64,000 nucleotides of DNA, taken from contig CAYRFP010000002.1 of the NCBI GenBank assembly GCA_964423675.1, positions 1 to 64,000 of the forward strand. Direction: 5' to 3'. This document shows, in pieces, positions 41,601 to 50,075 of this stretch (its first letter is position 1; each line of letters opens with the position of its first letter). Origin of the DNA: RUG563 sp964423675. GTDB lineage: Bacteria; Bacillota; Clostridia; Christensenellales; Aristaeellaceae. The position numbers and the translations under genes were made by a program. A model generated the notes under the pieces. It was not told where the DNA came from and searched no databases. It saw nothing but the letters and a program-made list of their open reading frames with translations.

Positions 41601-43036
41601 ATCTTTTGGGGCAACAGCATGCCGGGATTCACCAGCGTGCCATAGGAATCCACCACCTGCCCATGAGCCAGCTTCACCGCGCCGATTTCAATAATCCGAT
41701 CCTTGGCTGTGTTCAGCCCGGTGGTTTCAAAATCCAGCACGATGATGGGCGTATCTAGCGGCAAATCGGCGCTGGCGGAAACCACCTGGTCATCATCCGT
41801 CAGATACCCTTCCACCCCGGGTAGTAGCTTGATATTGTTTTTCTTGGCGGCGGCAAAAGCTTCAGGGAATGCCTGAACCACACCATGATCCGTGATGGCG
41901 ATGGCTTCATGCCCCCATTTCGCCGCGCGGGCAATCAGATCGGAGGCGGAAACCACCGCATCCATATTGCTCATTTGCGTATGCGCGTGCAACTCAATGC
42001 GCTTTTCCTTGGCAGTATCCATACGCTGAGGCAGGACGCAACTGCTCATATCCCGCGCCATAATTACCGTTTCATGGGAATAATTATCGTATTGCGTTTC
42101 GCCTCGCACTAGGATGCCCATGCCGGGCTTAATGGCTTTGACCACCTTCTGAACGGCTTCCCGCTCCTCCTCCGTAATGGGCGGCGGTGCTTCTTCATCG
42201 TCCTTGCGGCGTCGGGGACGATAGCGCAGGAAGGTCTTGCAGCGGATTGTGGAGGTAAAGTCCGTTACCAGGAAGGAAAGCAGCACCATTTCGCCCCCGG
42301 CGATTTCCTTATCCTCGGCGGAGAGCACTTTTCCCCGGATGACAACCAAGCCGGTATCATCGGTCAGCTCCTTAATAGGCACCGGCGGATCGCCGATGGA
42401 TCGGCCACGAATGCGGCAGTCCTCTTCTTTTGGCTTTTCTTCCGCCTTTTTTTCCTGCTGCTTCTGGGCGATTTCATCAAAGCGGGCGGCTCTTTCCGCC
42501 GCCACACGATCCTGCTGCTCCCGCTCCTGTTGCAGGGCGTAAAGCCGCTTTTCTTCATCGCCGCAAACCTTTAACATAACCTCCGTATCCAGCCGGAACA
42601 CATCCTTGATTACCTGTGCCAGCTGGGAGCGCACCTGCTGTTTTTCCAGATACTGCATAGAAAACTCATCTGGCATTTCCAGCGTCACCCGCCCGTTGCC
42701 AGGGCTCCAGTGCATATCGTATTCCCAGGAGGCCACCGCGGGATAATGGCGGATCAGATAATGGTTCAGAGGCGCGGCATATTTATCCGGGCTTTGCAGA
42801 AATTCCCGAGCCAGACCGGGGCTGGCAATGCGAACGGAAAAACTGAGCCCTGGGAATGCGCTTTGCAATGCGCGTTTCACCACGAAAAAGCCCTTCTCTC
42901 CGATTAAAACATCGGAAAGAAAGGAGAAATATGCCTTATTTTCGCTTTTTACATAACGCACCCGTTCAATCGCGATTTTTCCTGCCGCTTCCGGCAGCGC
43001 CTGATGAACGGTTTGCAGTAATTCGTCATACGTCAT
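38684..43036 (-). CDS. polC: DNA polymerase III alpha subunit, Gram-positive PolC type
   Basis: A 1450-residue replicative polymerase. Domains in order are an N-terminal region and OB domain (about 220-320, GKVLSAEDKEIAGGEM), a PHP domain part (HAHTQMSNMDAVVSA), an inserted DEDDh 3'-5' exonuclease (VLDFETTGLNTAKDRIIEIG, HNAKFDCAVLE, HRAVNDA), the rest of PHP, and the polymerase core with SRGSVGSSFVAFL and catalytic PDIDLNFSG (about 980-990). The zinc-finger CEHCRKAD...CPDCG and the C-terminal helix-hairpin-helix region also fit. Only Firmicutes and relatives have this exonuclease-containing form. It overlaps ispG by 11 nt. Confidence 0.97.
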   Translation of the reverse strand: MTYDELLQTVHQALPEAAGKIAIERVRYVKSENKAYFSFLSDVLIGEKGFFVVKRALQSAFPGLSFSVRIASPGLAREFLQSPDKYAAPLNHYLIRHYPAVASWEYDMHWSPGNGRVTLEMPDEFSMQYLEKQQVRSQLAQVIKDVFRLDTEVMLKVCGDEEKRLYALQQEREQQDRVAAERAARFDEIAQKQQEKKAEEKPKEEDCRIRGRSIGDPPVPIKELTDDTGLVVIRGKVLSAEDKEIAGGEMVLLSFLVTDFTSTIRCKTFLRYRPRRRKDDEEAPPPITEEEREAVQKVVKAIKPGMGILVRGETQYDNYSHETVIMARDMSSCVLPQRMDTAKEKRIELHAHTQMSNMDAVVSASDLIARAAKWGHEAIAITDHGVVQAFPEAFAAAKKNNIKLLPGVEGYLTDDDQVVSASADLPLDTPIIVLDFETTGLNTAKDRIIEIGAVKLAHGQVVDSYGTLVNPGMLLPQKIVEITHISDQMLRDAPTAEQALPQLMAFIDGCPIAAHNAKFDCAVLESELKRLGQTYEAPQLDTLTLARKLYPELKSHRLGSVCKRLGVSLKDAHRAVNDAAATAQCLARMIEDAQKKGAQTLRDLNDVGSGYTLGNSWHVVLLATCQDGITNINHMISDAHLKYFRRKPHIPRAVLQKYRKGVVVGSACESGELFSAMVDGASDEKLGKIARFYDYLEIQPIGNNAFLTREGRVADDEALREFNRRIVRLGEKLGLPVVATGDVHFLDPEDSVFRAILQAGQGFSDADHQPPLYLKTTDEMLQEFAYLGAKKAHEVVIDNPKKIADRVGTVALFPPHPEGKTTFSPFWETAEDDIKNLTYGTAHRLYGDELPEIVQKRIDKELNAIVGYGYCTLYSIAQKLVAKSLADGYVVGSRGSVGSSFVAFLTGITEINSLPPHYRCEHCRKADFNIPPQYTIGVDLPDKLCPDCGNPLVKDGFDIPFEAFLGFKGDKVPDIDLNFSGEYQPTAHNYVKELFGEKFVFRAGTIGTLAEKTAYGYVLKYLEERNMTVSDAEKERLAAGCVGVKRTTGQHPAGMVVLPKAYDICQFTAVQHPADDTESATVTTHYDFGSMHDILVKLDILGHDDPTMLHMLEELTGVNFRKIPLDDKAVMSLFSSPKALGVTPDQIAGCKTGTFGVPEFGTSFVRQMLEDTHPSTMQELIRISGLSHGTDVWLGNAKDLIDQGVVPLSQCLCTREDIMNQLMQMGVPAKMAFDTMEFVRKGKGLKPEMAEAMHEHNVPAWFEESCRKIQYMFPKGHAAAYVTMALRVAWYKVHRPLAYYAAYFTIRGDGFDACTMILPIDQLRAKLQEMYDQDAQKQTTAKDKDAITAMELVLEMMARGFSFLPADLYKSDVSRFIPEGETTLRVPFTALGGLGESAAIGIVEARTTPFISVEDLKNRAKLSSAVLDLLREHGCLKELAETNQVTLFQL

Positions 43037-44071
43037 GGAGATACTCCCGCACGGCCTTTGCCATGCCTTCAGCCAGATCGCCCGTTAGCTTGCCCACGGG
43101 CTTTCCATGGATAAAAAGCGCGCCGCAATCCTTGCCGCCGCAAAGGGCGATATCCGCATCCCGGGCTTCCCCGGGGCCATTGACCACGCAGCCCATAACG
43201 GCCACCGTGATCGGCCGCTGCACATCGCTGAATTCCGCTTCCAGCCGCCGGGCAATTTCGGCTACGTTGATCTGCGTGCGCCCGCAGGTGGGGCAGGAAA
43301 CAAAGCGGATGCCGCTTCGCAGCCCAATGGCCCGCAAGATGGCAATCGCCGCTTCCGGCTCCCGGATTGGATCGCCGGTCAGGGACACGCGGATGGTATC
43401 GCCAATGCCAGCAACAGCGCACCGATGCCGATGGCAGATTTGATCGTGCCCTGTCCCGGCAGACCGGCTTCCGTAACACCCAGATGTAGGGGATAATCGC
43501 ACTTTTGCCGCATCAGCCGATAGGCTTCCACCGTCATGGGCACGCTGCTGGCCTTCAGCGATACCACAATATCGTAAAAATGCGCATCTTCCAGAAGCTG
43601 AATATGACGCAGAGCACTGTCGACCATCCCCTGAGCCGTTGCGCCTCCGTCGCGGGCCAGCAGATCTTTTTCTAGTGAACCGGCATTCACGCCAATACGG
43701 ATTGGCACACCATGTGCCTTGGCGCAATCCGCCACCCGGCGCACGTTTTCTGCTCCGCCGATATTGCCTGGATTAATCCGCAGCTTATGAATGCCGTTTT
43801 CCATGGCGGCGATAGCCAGGGTGTGATCAAAATGAATATCCGCTACCAAAGGAACAGGGCTGGCGTCTACCAGCGGACGCACGGCCTGGGCGCAGACGGC
43901 GTCATAGACGGAAAAACGCACCAGATCGCAGCCCGCTGCAGCCAGCGCCCGAATCTGGCTCAGGGTGGCGGCCACATCCCGGGTGTCGGTATTCGTCATG
44001 GATTGAACGGAAACCGGACTTCCACCGCCGATGGCAACGTTTCCGGCTTTTATCTGAATTTTCGCGCCCAT
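43026..44071 (-). pseudogene. ispG: ispG (HMB-PP synthase) with an internal frameshift
   Basis: The N-terminal part (from 44071, behind GAGGGGGAG; alternative start 44089) is a normal IspG TIM barrel (SVQSMTNTDTRD, PLVADIHFDH, INPGNIGG, SLKASSVPMTVEAYRL) up to KSAIGIGALL. There the frame runs out at 43379, while the next frame continues directly with GIGDTIRVSLTGDP and the [4Fe-4S] domain (CPTCGRTQ, MGCVVNGPGEARDAD) to 43026. Homologues have two residues between ALL and GIGD; only two nt remain, so four nt are missing near 43408-43411. IspG reduces MEcPP to HMBPP in isoprenoid synthesis and should be essential, so this is either a sequence error or a serious mutation. Confidence 0.85.
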
Positions 44072-44085
44072 TGCGCTCCCCCTCA

Positions 44086-45180
44086 TCATTGGAATAGATT
44101 TAGCACGTCTTTGCAGGTCATCACCAGCATCAGCCCCAGCAGCACTACATAGCCTGCCAGATGCACATACGCTTCCACCTTTTCCGGCACCGGCTTGCGG
44201 CGTACAGCTTCAATGGCCAGAAAAACCAGGCGGCTGCCATCCAGACCTGGAATAGGAATCAGATTGAACAGCCCCAGGTTTACCGAAATCAATACCAGCA
44301 GCTGCACGTAAACCGTCCATCCGGATTTCTGAGTCTCCTCTGCAATCATCCGGATAATGCCCACTGGCCCGGCAGACTGGGAAAAGCCGTCCGGTGTGGT
44401 GAAAAGCGCCTTGAGCCCGGAAAGAACAGCGCCCCCCGCCTGAATGCAATAATCCGTTCCGGCTTTGACGGCTTGGAGGAGATTTGCTTTCTGATACACA
44501 GGCGTGTATTCATAGCCCAGCTGAACGCCGATCAAATAGCGCCCATCCTCGGCGCTAAAACGGGGAATCATGGCAAGCGTCAGCGTTTCATCGTTTCGCT
44601 GAATTTCAATTTGCAGCGGGGGATCATTTTCCTGATACGCGCTGATCATTTCCACTGCCGGCAGTTGACCGTTTTCGGTTAATCCGCTGGCGGCTTCTTC
44701 ATTAACCCGTAGGATAATATCTCCGGCCTGAAGTCCGGCTTCCTCCGCCGCGCTGCCTGGATTGACGCTGCTGATTACCGCCCGGCCAACGATTCCTTCC
44801 GTGGCGACCCCGATGAATAGAAACAAAATCGTGGCTGCCGCCAGCGCCAGCACGAAATTCATCACCGGACCCAGGGCGATGGTAATCATCCGTTTCCAGG
44901 CAGGGAAGCGGTTCAGGTTTCGCGGATCATCCCTGGAAACGCCGCTTACCTCGTCCTCTCCGTAAAACATGCAATAGCCCCCTGCGGGAATCAGCCGGAG
45001 AAAGAATTCGGTCTCATGCTTCTTGCTTTTCCATTTCAGCAGCTGTGGCCCAAAGCCAATGGCAAATTCCTTGACCGGAATGCCCGTTAGCCGGGCGGCA
45101 AAAAAATGGCCGCATTCATGAATCATGACCATTACGCCTAACATCACAATGGCCGCCAGCACATAATAAACCGTCGTCAT
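44086..45180 (-). CDS. rseP: RseP-type site-2 intramembrane metalloprotease
   Basis: 364 residues from ATG 45180 behind AAGGAGGAACT. The zinc motif HECGH in the first helix, a PDZ domain (about 125-205, VNPGSAAEEAGLQAGDIIL), and the second metal motif NLIPIPGLDGSR in the C-terminal membrane domain are all present. Homologues (RseP/RasP) cleave anti-sigma factors and signal-peptide remnants in the membrane. It could process the anti-sigma-like protein at 2957-4738, but nothing here proves it. Neighbours dxr, cdsA and uppS are in the usual order. Confidence 0.93.
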   Translation of the reverse strand: MTTVYYVLAAIVMLGVMVMIHECGHFFAARLTGIPVKEFAIGFGPQLLKWKSKKHETEFFLRLIPAGGYCMFYGEDEVSGVSRDDPRNLNRFPAWKRMITIALGPVMNFVLALAAATILFLFIGVATEGIVGRAVISSVNPGSAAEEAGLQAGDIILRVNEEAASGLTENGQLPAVEMISAYQENDPPLQIEIQRNDETLTLAMIPRFSAEDGRYLIGVQLGYEYTPVYQKANLLQAVKAGTDYCIQAGGAVLSGLKALFTTPDGFSQSAGPVGIIRMIAEETQKSGWTVYVQLLVLISVNLGLFNLIPIPGLDGSRLVFLAIEAVRRKPVPEKVEAYVHLAGYVVLLGLMLVMTCKDVLNLFQ

Positions 45181-45205
45181 AGTTCCTCCTTGGATGGGCA
45201 TGTTT

Positions 45206-46354
45206 TTATTGGCGAATCAGCCGCTGCGCCTCTGCACGGGCCAGCCTGTCTGCTTCCAGCACTTCTTCCAGCGTCCCAGCTGACAAATGCGCCCAGCGCT
45301 GCAAAGCGCCGTCCACAATCTGCGGAATCTGACCGAAGGTGATTTCCTCCCGCAGGAAGGCGTAAGCCGCTTCCTCGTTTGCGCCGTTGAGCACGCAGGC
45401 TGCCGCGCCGCCGGCGCGCAGAGCAGCATAGGCCATGGAAATGGCAGGAAACTTTTCCAGATCCGGCGCCTCAAAGGTCAATTGGCCAAGAGCAAACAGA
45501 TCCAGTTCCTTCTCCCCGGTTTCCATTCGTTCCGGGTAGGTCATGGCGTAAAGAATGGGCAGCCGCATATCGGGAACGCCAAGCTGCGCCAGCACCGCCC
45601 CATCCCGGAACTGAACCGCCGAATGCACGATGCTTTGTGGATGCACTACCACCTGAATCTGCTCAGGCTGCGCATGAAACAGCCATTTGGCTTCAATAAT
45701 CTCCAGCGCCTTATTAAACATGGAGGCGGAATCGATGGTGATCTTGCTGCCCATACTCCAGGTGGGATGCCCCAGCGCCTGGGCAATGGTGGCAGTCTGC
45801 ATCCGCTGTTTATCCCAAGTGCGGAAAGGTCCGCCGGAGGCGGTGAGTAAAATTTTGGTGTAAGGATTCCCGCCTGCACCCTGCAGGCATTGGAAAATGG
45901 CGCTGTGTTCGCTGTCTACGGGAAGAAGCGTTGGGCCGCTTTCATCAGGGGGACAGGCAGCCATAACAATTTGTCCGCCGGCTACCAGCGTTTCTTTATT
46001 AGCCAGCAGCACCCGCTTGCCTGCCTGACGCGCGGCCAGCACGGCTTTGAGCCCTACCATGCCCACCACTGCCGCCAGCACATCCCGCCCCTCGCATTCC
46101 CGGGCTACTGTTTCCAGCGCGGCTTCTCCAAACAGGAAATGGCAAAATCGCAGATCATCCGGAATCTGCGCGTGATCAACGCCAGTCAGTGCCGCCAGCC
46201 TTGGCCGCAGCAGACGAACCTGCTCAAATAAAAGCGCCGCATTTTTATGAGCGGTCAACGCCGTCACAAAAAAGCGGCCGGGATGCAAGGAAATCACGTC
46301 GATAGCCTGACGGCCGATGGAACCGGTACTGCCCAAAATTGCAATGCCCTGCAT
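45206..46354 (-). CDS. dxr: 1-deoxy-D-xylulose 5-phosphate reductoisomerase
   Basis: A 382-residue NADPH enzyme of the MEP isoprenoid pathway converting DXP to MEP. The N-terminal nucleotide motif is ILGSTGSIGRQAIDVI. Substrate and metal residues are in LLPVDSEHSAIFQCL (D and E ligands), TASGGPFRTW, GHPTWSMGSKITIDSASMFNKALE and a C-terminal NGANEEA. All catalytic segments are intact. It lies between cdsA and rseP; together with ispG downstream it shows that the MEP route is used. Confidence 0.96.
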   Translation of the reverse strand: MQGIAILGSTGSIGRQAIDVISLHPGRFFVTALTAHKNAALLFEQVRLLRPRLAALTGVDHAQIPDDLRFCHFLFGEAALETVARECEGRDVLAAVVGMVGLKAVLAARQAGKRVLLANKETLVAGGQIVMAACPPDESGPTLLPVDSEHSAIFQCLQGAGGNPYTKILLTASGGPFRTWDKQRMQTATIAQALGHPTWSMGSKITIDSASMFNKALEIIEAKWLFHAQPEQIQVVVHPQSIVHSAVQFRDGAVLAQLGVPDMRLPILYAMTYPERMETGEKELDLFALGQLTFEAPDLEKFPAISMAYAALRAGGAAACVLNGANEEAAYAFLREEITFGQIPQIVDGALQRWAHLSAGTLEEVLEADRLARAEAQRLIRQ

Positions 46355-46386
46355 ACGCGCCTCGCTTTCTGAACAAGAAAAGGACT

Positions 46387-46411
46387 TTCCCCGTCTGCAT
46401 CAGACGGGGAA
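46387..46411 (-). terminator. Hairpin over the cdsA stop codon, upstream of dxr
   Basis: A perfect stem of 11-12 bp (TTTCCCCGTCTG pairing with CAGACGGGGAAA on the minus strand) with a 3-nt loop spans the cdsA stop codon. It is followed by AGTCCTTTTCTTG rather than a clean T-run, so it may be an attenuator or an mRNA-stabilising structure 32 nt in front of dxr. Confidence 0.5.
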
Positions 46412-47212
46412 AAGGTTCAGCAACAAATAAACATACATCACCAGCGTGGACCAATACACGCTGTCCAGCCGATCCATCATGCCGCCGTGACCGGGGAAGA
46501 TGGAGCCGTAATCCTTCACGCCACAATGGCGCTTAATCAGGGATGCGAACAGATCGCCCAGCTGCCCAGCCAGACCGCCCAGCACACCTAGCACGATGAA
46601 ATGCCACAGGGGGGGCATCTTGGCAAAACAGGAGAAAACGCCGCACATGAGCATAGCGAACAACACGCTTCCCATCAGGCCGGCCAGCGAACCTTCTACG
46701 GATTTGTTGGGGCTCACCGCCGGACACAGCTTCCGGACGCCAAACCTGCTGCCGATAAAGTAAGCTGCCGTATCGCCCACCAGGGGCACACCAAAGGCCA
46801 GAAGCGCCAGCAGCAGCTGATGCACCCGATCCGGGGCTTTCATCAGGCCCAGCATGCACATGCCCGGCAGCAACACACAAAACAGCGGCAGCACCGACAT
46901 CAGCAGGTCTTCCAGCCGCGGCTCAGACTGGAACAACACCATCATCGCTACCAGCATACATGCCCCTGCTACCAGCGAAAACAGCGGCGAAACGCTGCCG
47001 GACATGGCAAACAGCGGTACTGATAAAACCAGACAAAGCCAGCTGGGCCATTGCACTGGCCGGTGCCCTGCTGCGCTCATGGCGCGATAAACTTCGTACA
47101 TGGATACGCAGATGGAAGCCATATATAAAACCGAAAAGACCCAGCCGCCCATAGCCAACGCAAAGGCCAGTACAGCAACTAGACAGACCCCGGTGATGAT
47201 TCTGGTCATCAT
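46400..47212 (-). CDS. cdsA: Phosphatidate cytidylyltransferase
   Basis: A 270-residue polytopic membrane enzyme, about eight hydrophobic segments, making CDP-diacylglycerol from phosphatidate and CTP. The family signature lies at the C-terminus: SLIKRHCGVKDYGSIFPGHG and GGMMDRLDS, with the metal-binding Asp residues. VGDTAAYFIGSRFG in the middle is also typical. Its start overlaps the uppS stop by 3 nt, so translation is coupled. Confidence 0.95.
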   Translation of the reverse strand: MMTRIITGVCLVAVLAFALAMGGWVFSVLYMASICVSMYEVYRAMSAAGHRPVQWPSWLCLVLSVPLFAMSGSVSPLFSLVAGACMLVAMMVLFQSEPRLEDLLMSVLPLFCVLLPGMCMLGLMKAPDRVHQLLLALLAFGVPLVGDTAAYFIGSRFGVRKLCPAVSPNKSVEGSLAGLMGSVLFAMLMCGVFSCFAKMPPLWHFIVLGVLGGLAGQLGDLFASLIKRHCGVKDYGSIFPGHGGMMDRLDSVYWSTLVMYVYLLLNLFPV

Positions 47213-47925
47213 TTGTTTCTTCCTCCAAACCGGCGATCCCGGCGAGCAAATTCTTCCAGCGCCCGGTGATAATCCGTCAGGCCAAAATCTGGCCAGAGGA
47301 CGGCGGGAAATTCAAATTCCGCATAAGCGCATTGATACAGCAGGAAATTGCTCAGTCGCATTTCTCCGCTGGTTCGGATCAACAGATCTACATCCGGCAA
47401 ATCATAAGTATATAATTCCCGAGCCAGACGGGTTTCATCAATTTCTTCCGGCTTTATTTCTCCAGATGCCGCCTGCCGTGCCAGACGTTGCGTTGCCCGC
47501 ACCAATTCGGCTCGGCCGCCGTAATTCAAAGCGATGTTCAGCTTGAGCCCAGTGTTTTTCTGGGTTCTGTTTTCTGCCTCCGTCACGGACAGCCGCTGCT
47601 TTTCCGGCAGGCCGTCTTTATCGCCCAGGATGCGGATGCAAACGTTTTTCTGATTCAGTTCGTCGATCTCCGAAGAAAAGAATTCCAGCAGCAGCCCCAT
47701 GAGGGCGTTCACTTCCTGGGGATCACGCTTCCAGTTTTCTGTGGAGAAGGCATACAAAGATAAAGCCTCGATCTTCAGATCGCTGCTTTCGCGGATAATG
47801 GCGCGCAGGGCTTCCACGCCCTTGCGATGCCCCAGCGCCACCTGAAGGGCATGCTGCTTCGCCCATCGGCCATTGCCATCCATAATAATGGCCACATGCC
47901 GGGGCAAACGGGATAACTCGCTCAT
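47209..47925 (-). CDS. uppS: Undecaprenyl diphosphate synthase (cis-prenyltransferase)
   Basis: 238 residues from ATG 47925 behind GAGGAGCC; the longer frame upstream belongs to other reading frames. The diphosphate site HVAIIMDGNGRWA carries the catalytic Asp. Further motifs are LSLYAFSTENWKR, NIALNYGGRAELV and the C-terminal DLLIRTSGEMRLSNFLLYQ/AYAEFEF. The product is the lipid carrier for peptidoglycan and wall polymers. The gene sits between a 70-aa ORF and cdsA, with short overlaps at both ends. Confidence 0.96.
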   Translation of the reverse strand: MSELSRLPRHVAIIMDGNGRWAKQHALQVALGHRKGVEALRAIIRESSDLKIEALSLYAFSTENWKRDPQEVNALMGLLLEFFSSEIDELNQKNVCIRILGDKDGLPEKQRLSVTEAENRTQKNTGLKLNIALNYGGRAELVRATQRLARQAASGEIKPEEIDETRLARELYTYDLPDVDLLIRTSGEMRLSNFLLYQCAYAEFEFPAVLWPDFGLTDYHRALEEFARRDRRFGGRNK

Positions 47926-48134
47926 GGCTCCTCTTTTCCTGCTTCCCGCGGCGCACCGTCCAGAAACCGCGCCGCAATCCATTGCCCCTGTCTGCATAAT
48001 ATCACCCGGGGTGTGCCCTCCTGCCGCGCTTGTCCGGAGCGGACAGGCGCGGCGGAAAACACCACCTGGGGCGTTTGCTCCTGCGGAAGAGAGGCCAGCG
48101 CCTCCTCCAGGGGACGGCCTAAAGCGCGCTGCAT
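47922..48134 (-). CDS. Small 70-aa protein between frr and uppS
   Basis: 70 residues, not recognised. It is accepted as a gene because it fits the operon exactly: its ATG shares one base with the frr stop (TGATG) and its stop overlaps the uppS start by 4 nt. The sequence shows a short helix (RALGRPLEEALASL) and a beta-like stretch RVILCRQGQWIAARFLDG. There is no membrane segment or signal peptide. It may be a translational-coupling peptide that raises uppS expression, or a small functional protein. Confidence 0.6.
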   Translation of the reverse strand: MQRALGRPLEEALASLPQEQTPQVVFSAAPVRSGQARQEGTPRVILCRQGQWIAARFLDGAPREAGKEEP

Positions 48135-48691
48135 CAGACCTCCATGATCTCCTTTTCCTTTTCGGAAGCGATCTTATCAATTTCTTTGATCTGGCTGTCG
48201 GTGAGTTTTTGCATTTCATCCTCGGCCTTGCGCTGATCGTCCTCCGTGATGGCGGAATCCTTCTTCAGCTTTTTGAGCTGCTCCATCGCATCCCGGCGAG
48301 CGCCGCGAACGGCCACCTTGGCATCCTCTGCGCCCTTGCGCACCATCTTGGTCAGTTCCTTGCGGCGTTCCTCGTTCAGTTCGGGTACAACCAGCCGGAT
48401 CAGCTTGCCATCGTTGCTGGGGTTCATGCCCAGATCGCTTTTCTGGATGGCCTTTTCCACCAGAGGAATTGCTTTGGGATCCCACAGGGAGATGGTCAGC
48501 AGACGGGGTTCCGGGCTGCTGATATTGCCCATTTGCTTAAGCGGAGTGGCCGTGCCATAATAGTCTACCGTGATTCGATCCAGAATCTGAGGATTGGCCC
48601 GGCCGGCACGCAGGGACAGCATGTCCCGCTGATAGAATTCCTTGGTTTTCTCCATTTTTTCCTTGGCTGCGGTGATAACAGAACGATACAT
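48134..48691 (-). CDS. frr: Ribosome recycling factor
   Basis: A 185-residue RRF of standard length that with EF-G splits the post-termination ribosome. Typical segments are LRAGRANPQILDRITVDYYG, TPLKQMGNISSPEPRLLTI, KAIQKSDLGMNPSNDGKLIR and the C-terminal helical arm. It is the first gene after a strong promoter on the minus strand. The usual rpsB-tsf-pyrH genes are not upstream, where a cation transporter is found instead. Confidence 0.97.
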   Translation of the reverse strand: MYRSVITAAKEKMEKTKEFYQRDMLSLRAGRANPQILDRITVDYYGTATPLKQMGNISSPEPRLLTISLWDPKAIPLVEKAIQKSDLGMNPSNDGKLIRLVVPELNEERRKELTKMVRKGAEDAKVAVRGARRDAMEQLKKLKKDSAITEDDQRKAEDEMQKLTDSQIKEIDKIASEKEKEIMEV

Positions 48692-48726
48692 CGTTTTTTC
48701 CTCCGTTTCATCAGGCTTTGCATTTT

Positions 48727-48755
48727 ATTTTACCCTGTTTTGGCGCATTCGTCAA
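48727..48755 (-). promoter_or_regulatory. Sigma-A promoter of the frr-uppS-cdsA-dxr-rseP-ispG-polC operon
   Basis: On the minus strand TTGACG (48750-48755) and TAAAAT (48727-48732) are 17 nt apart, in the gap between the cation transporter gene and frr. Confidence 0.8.
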
Positions 48756-48764
48756 TGATTGGCT

Positions 48765-49955
48765 TTATTTCTGCCGTGTTTTTTCATGATATTCGAAATA
48801 ATCCCGGTCAAAGTGGATCACGCACCGATAGCGGGCGTCCAGGGTGCGGGCGTGGGCACAGATGCCGTCCTGCAATGCATCCAGCTGCTGTGCATGGGGC
48901 GGCAGCAGCACATCGAAAACCAGATTGATATTCTTATCCCCAGGAACCCGCCGGAAATCATGCAGCTTCAGCGGCGGCGTAAGAGAAGAAAGATAATCCG
49001 CCATCTGTTTGCGGGCGGTTTCGGTTTTCTCATCGTGGGTGAGGATGGGATCCATATGGATGCAAATCGGAATATGAAGCTTTTGCGAGATCTCCCGTTC
49101 GGCGCTGTCGATCACCTCATGAATGGCAACCAAATCGCTGTCTGCCGCTACCTCCGCGTGCACGGACGCCATGGATCGGCCAGGGCCGTAATCATGCAGC
49201 ACCAGATCATGTGCGCCAAGAATGCCTGGATAATGCAGCAGAAGCTCCAAAATCTGCTGGCCCTTTTCTCTGTCCGGCGTGCTGCCCAGCAGTCGGGAAA
49301 CTGTGTCCCGCAGCACCTCGAAGGCTGCTTTAAGCACCAGCAGGGAAACCAGCGAGCCCACGTATCCATCAATAGGCCAGTTGAAAATCAGCGTGACCAC
49401 TGTGGAAAATACCACGGCGCCTGTGGCCAGCACATCGCTTAGGCTATCCTGGGCTGCGGCCAGCAGGGTGGGGTTATCGGTCTTGCGGCCCAGCACACTA
49501 TAAAAGCGCCACATCCACAGCTTTACCAGCACGCCCGCCGCTAAAATGCCTACCATCAGCCAGGAGAAGGACGCAGCTTCGGGATGCAGGATGCCCTCCA
49601 CGCCGGATTTGAGCAGTTCCAGGCCGAACACGCCGATAAGAATGCCCACGCCCAGAGCTCCCAGATACTCAACCCGCCCATGCCCGAAGGGATGCTCATC
49701 ATCCTGGGGCTTTTGCGCCATGTGTACGGCGATCAGGGCAATCAGGCTGCCACCCGCATCGGACAGATTGTTTACACCGTCCGCCGTTATGGCGACAGAG
49801 CCGCTGAGAAAACCAAGCAGAATCTTGGCCAGAGCCAGCAGCAGGTTTAGCGCCATGCCCGTTACGGAGCCCAGCATGCCGTAGGCTTCCCGGACATGCT
49901 GATCCTTCACGTTTTCCGGATCCCTGATCCATCGGCGAATCAAAAATTGAATCAT
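48765..49955 (-). CDS. Cation diffusion facilitator family transporter
   Basis: 396 residues: six membrane helices (about 25-210), with the Zn/Mn-type site ADGVNNLSDAGGS in helix II and the HPFGHGRVEYLGAL loop after helix III. A histidine/acid-rich cytoplasmic domain follows and a longer C-terminal extension (about 300-396) with a second beta-alpha-beta-like unit. CDF proteins export Zn, Mn, Fe or Co against protons. The Asn-x-x-x-Asp form of the helix II site (NLSDA) is closer to Mn- or Fe-transporting members than to HxxxD Zn exporters, so Mn/Fe efflux is a reasonable guess. Confidence 0.9.
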   Translation of the reverse strand: MIQFLIRRWIRDPENVKDQHVREAYGMLGSVTGMALNLLLALAKILLGFLSGSVAITADGVNNLSDAGGSLIALIAVHMAQKPQDDEHPFGHGRVEYLGALGVGILIGVFGLELLKSGVEGILHPEAASFSWLMVGILAAGVLVKLWMWRFYSVLGRKTDNPTLLAAAQDSLSDVLATGAVVFSTVVTLIFNWPIDGYVGSLVSLLVLKAAFEVLRDTVSRLLGSTPDREKGQQILELLLHYPGILGAHDLVLHDYGPGRSMASVHAEVAADSDLVAIHEVIDSAEREISQKLHIPICIHMDPILTHDEKTETARKQMADYLSSLTPPLKLHDFRRVPGDKNINLVFDVLLPPHAQQLDALQDGICAHARTLDARYRCVIHFDRDYFEYHEKTRQK

Positions 49956-50056
49956 TCCGTTTCTCTCCTTCTTGCCGCGCGCATTGCTTTCTTTACCCTA
50001 TTGCGGCAAGCCTTGCGATTATGCACAACATAATATTTTACCATACTTTTTTCCTG

Positions 50057-50075
50057 GGTGCAACCAGGTTGCGCC
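50057..50075 (+). promoter_or_regulatory. Inverted repeat overlapping the -35 of the GTPase-NYN gene
   Basis: GGTGCAACC (50057-50065), one base, GGTTGCGCC (50067-50075): eight of nine positions are symmetric. The right arm covers the -35 hexamer (50069-50074). A repressor or activator site is plausible. Confidence 0.5.
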
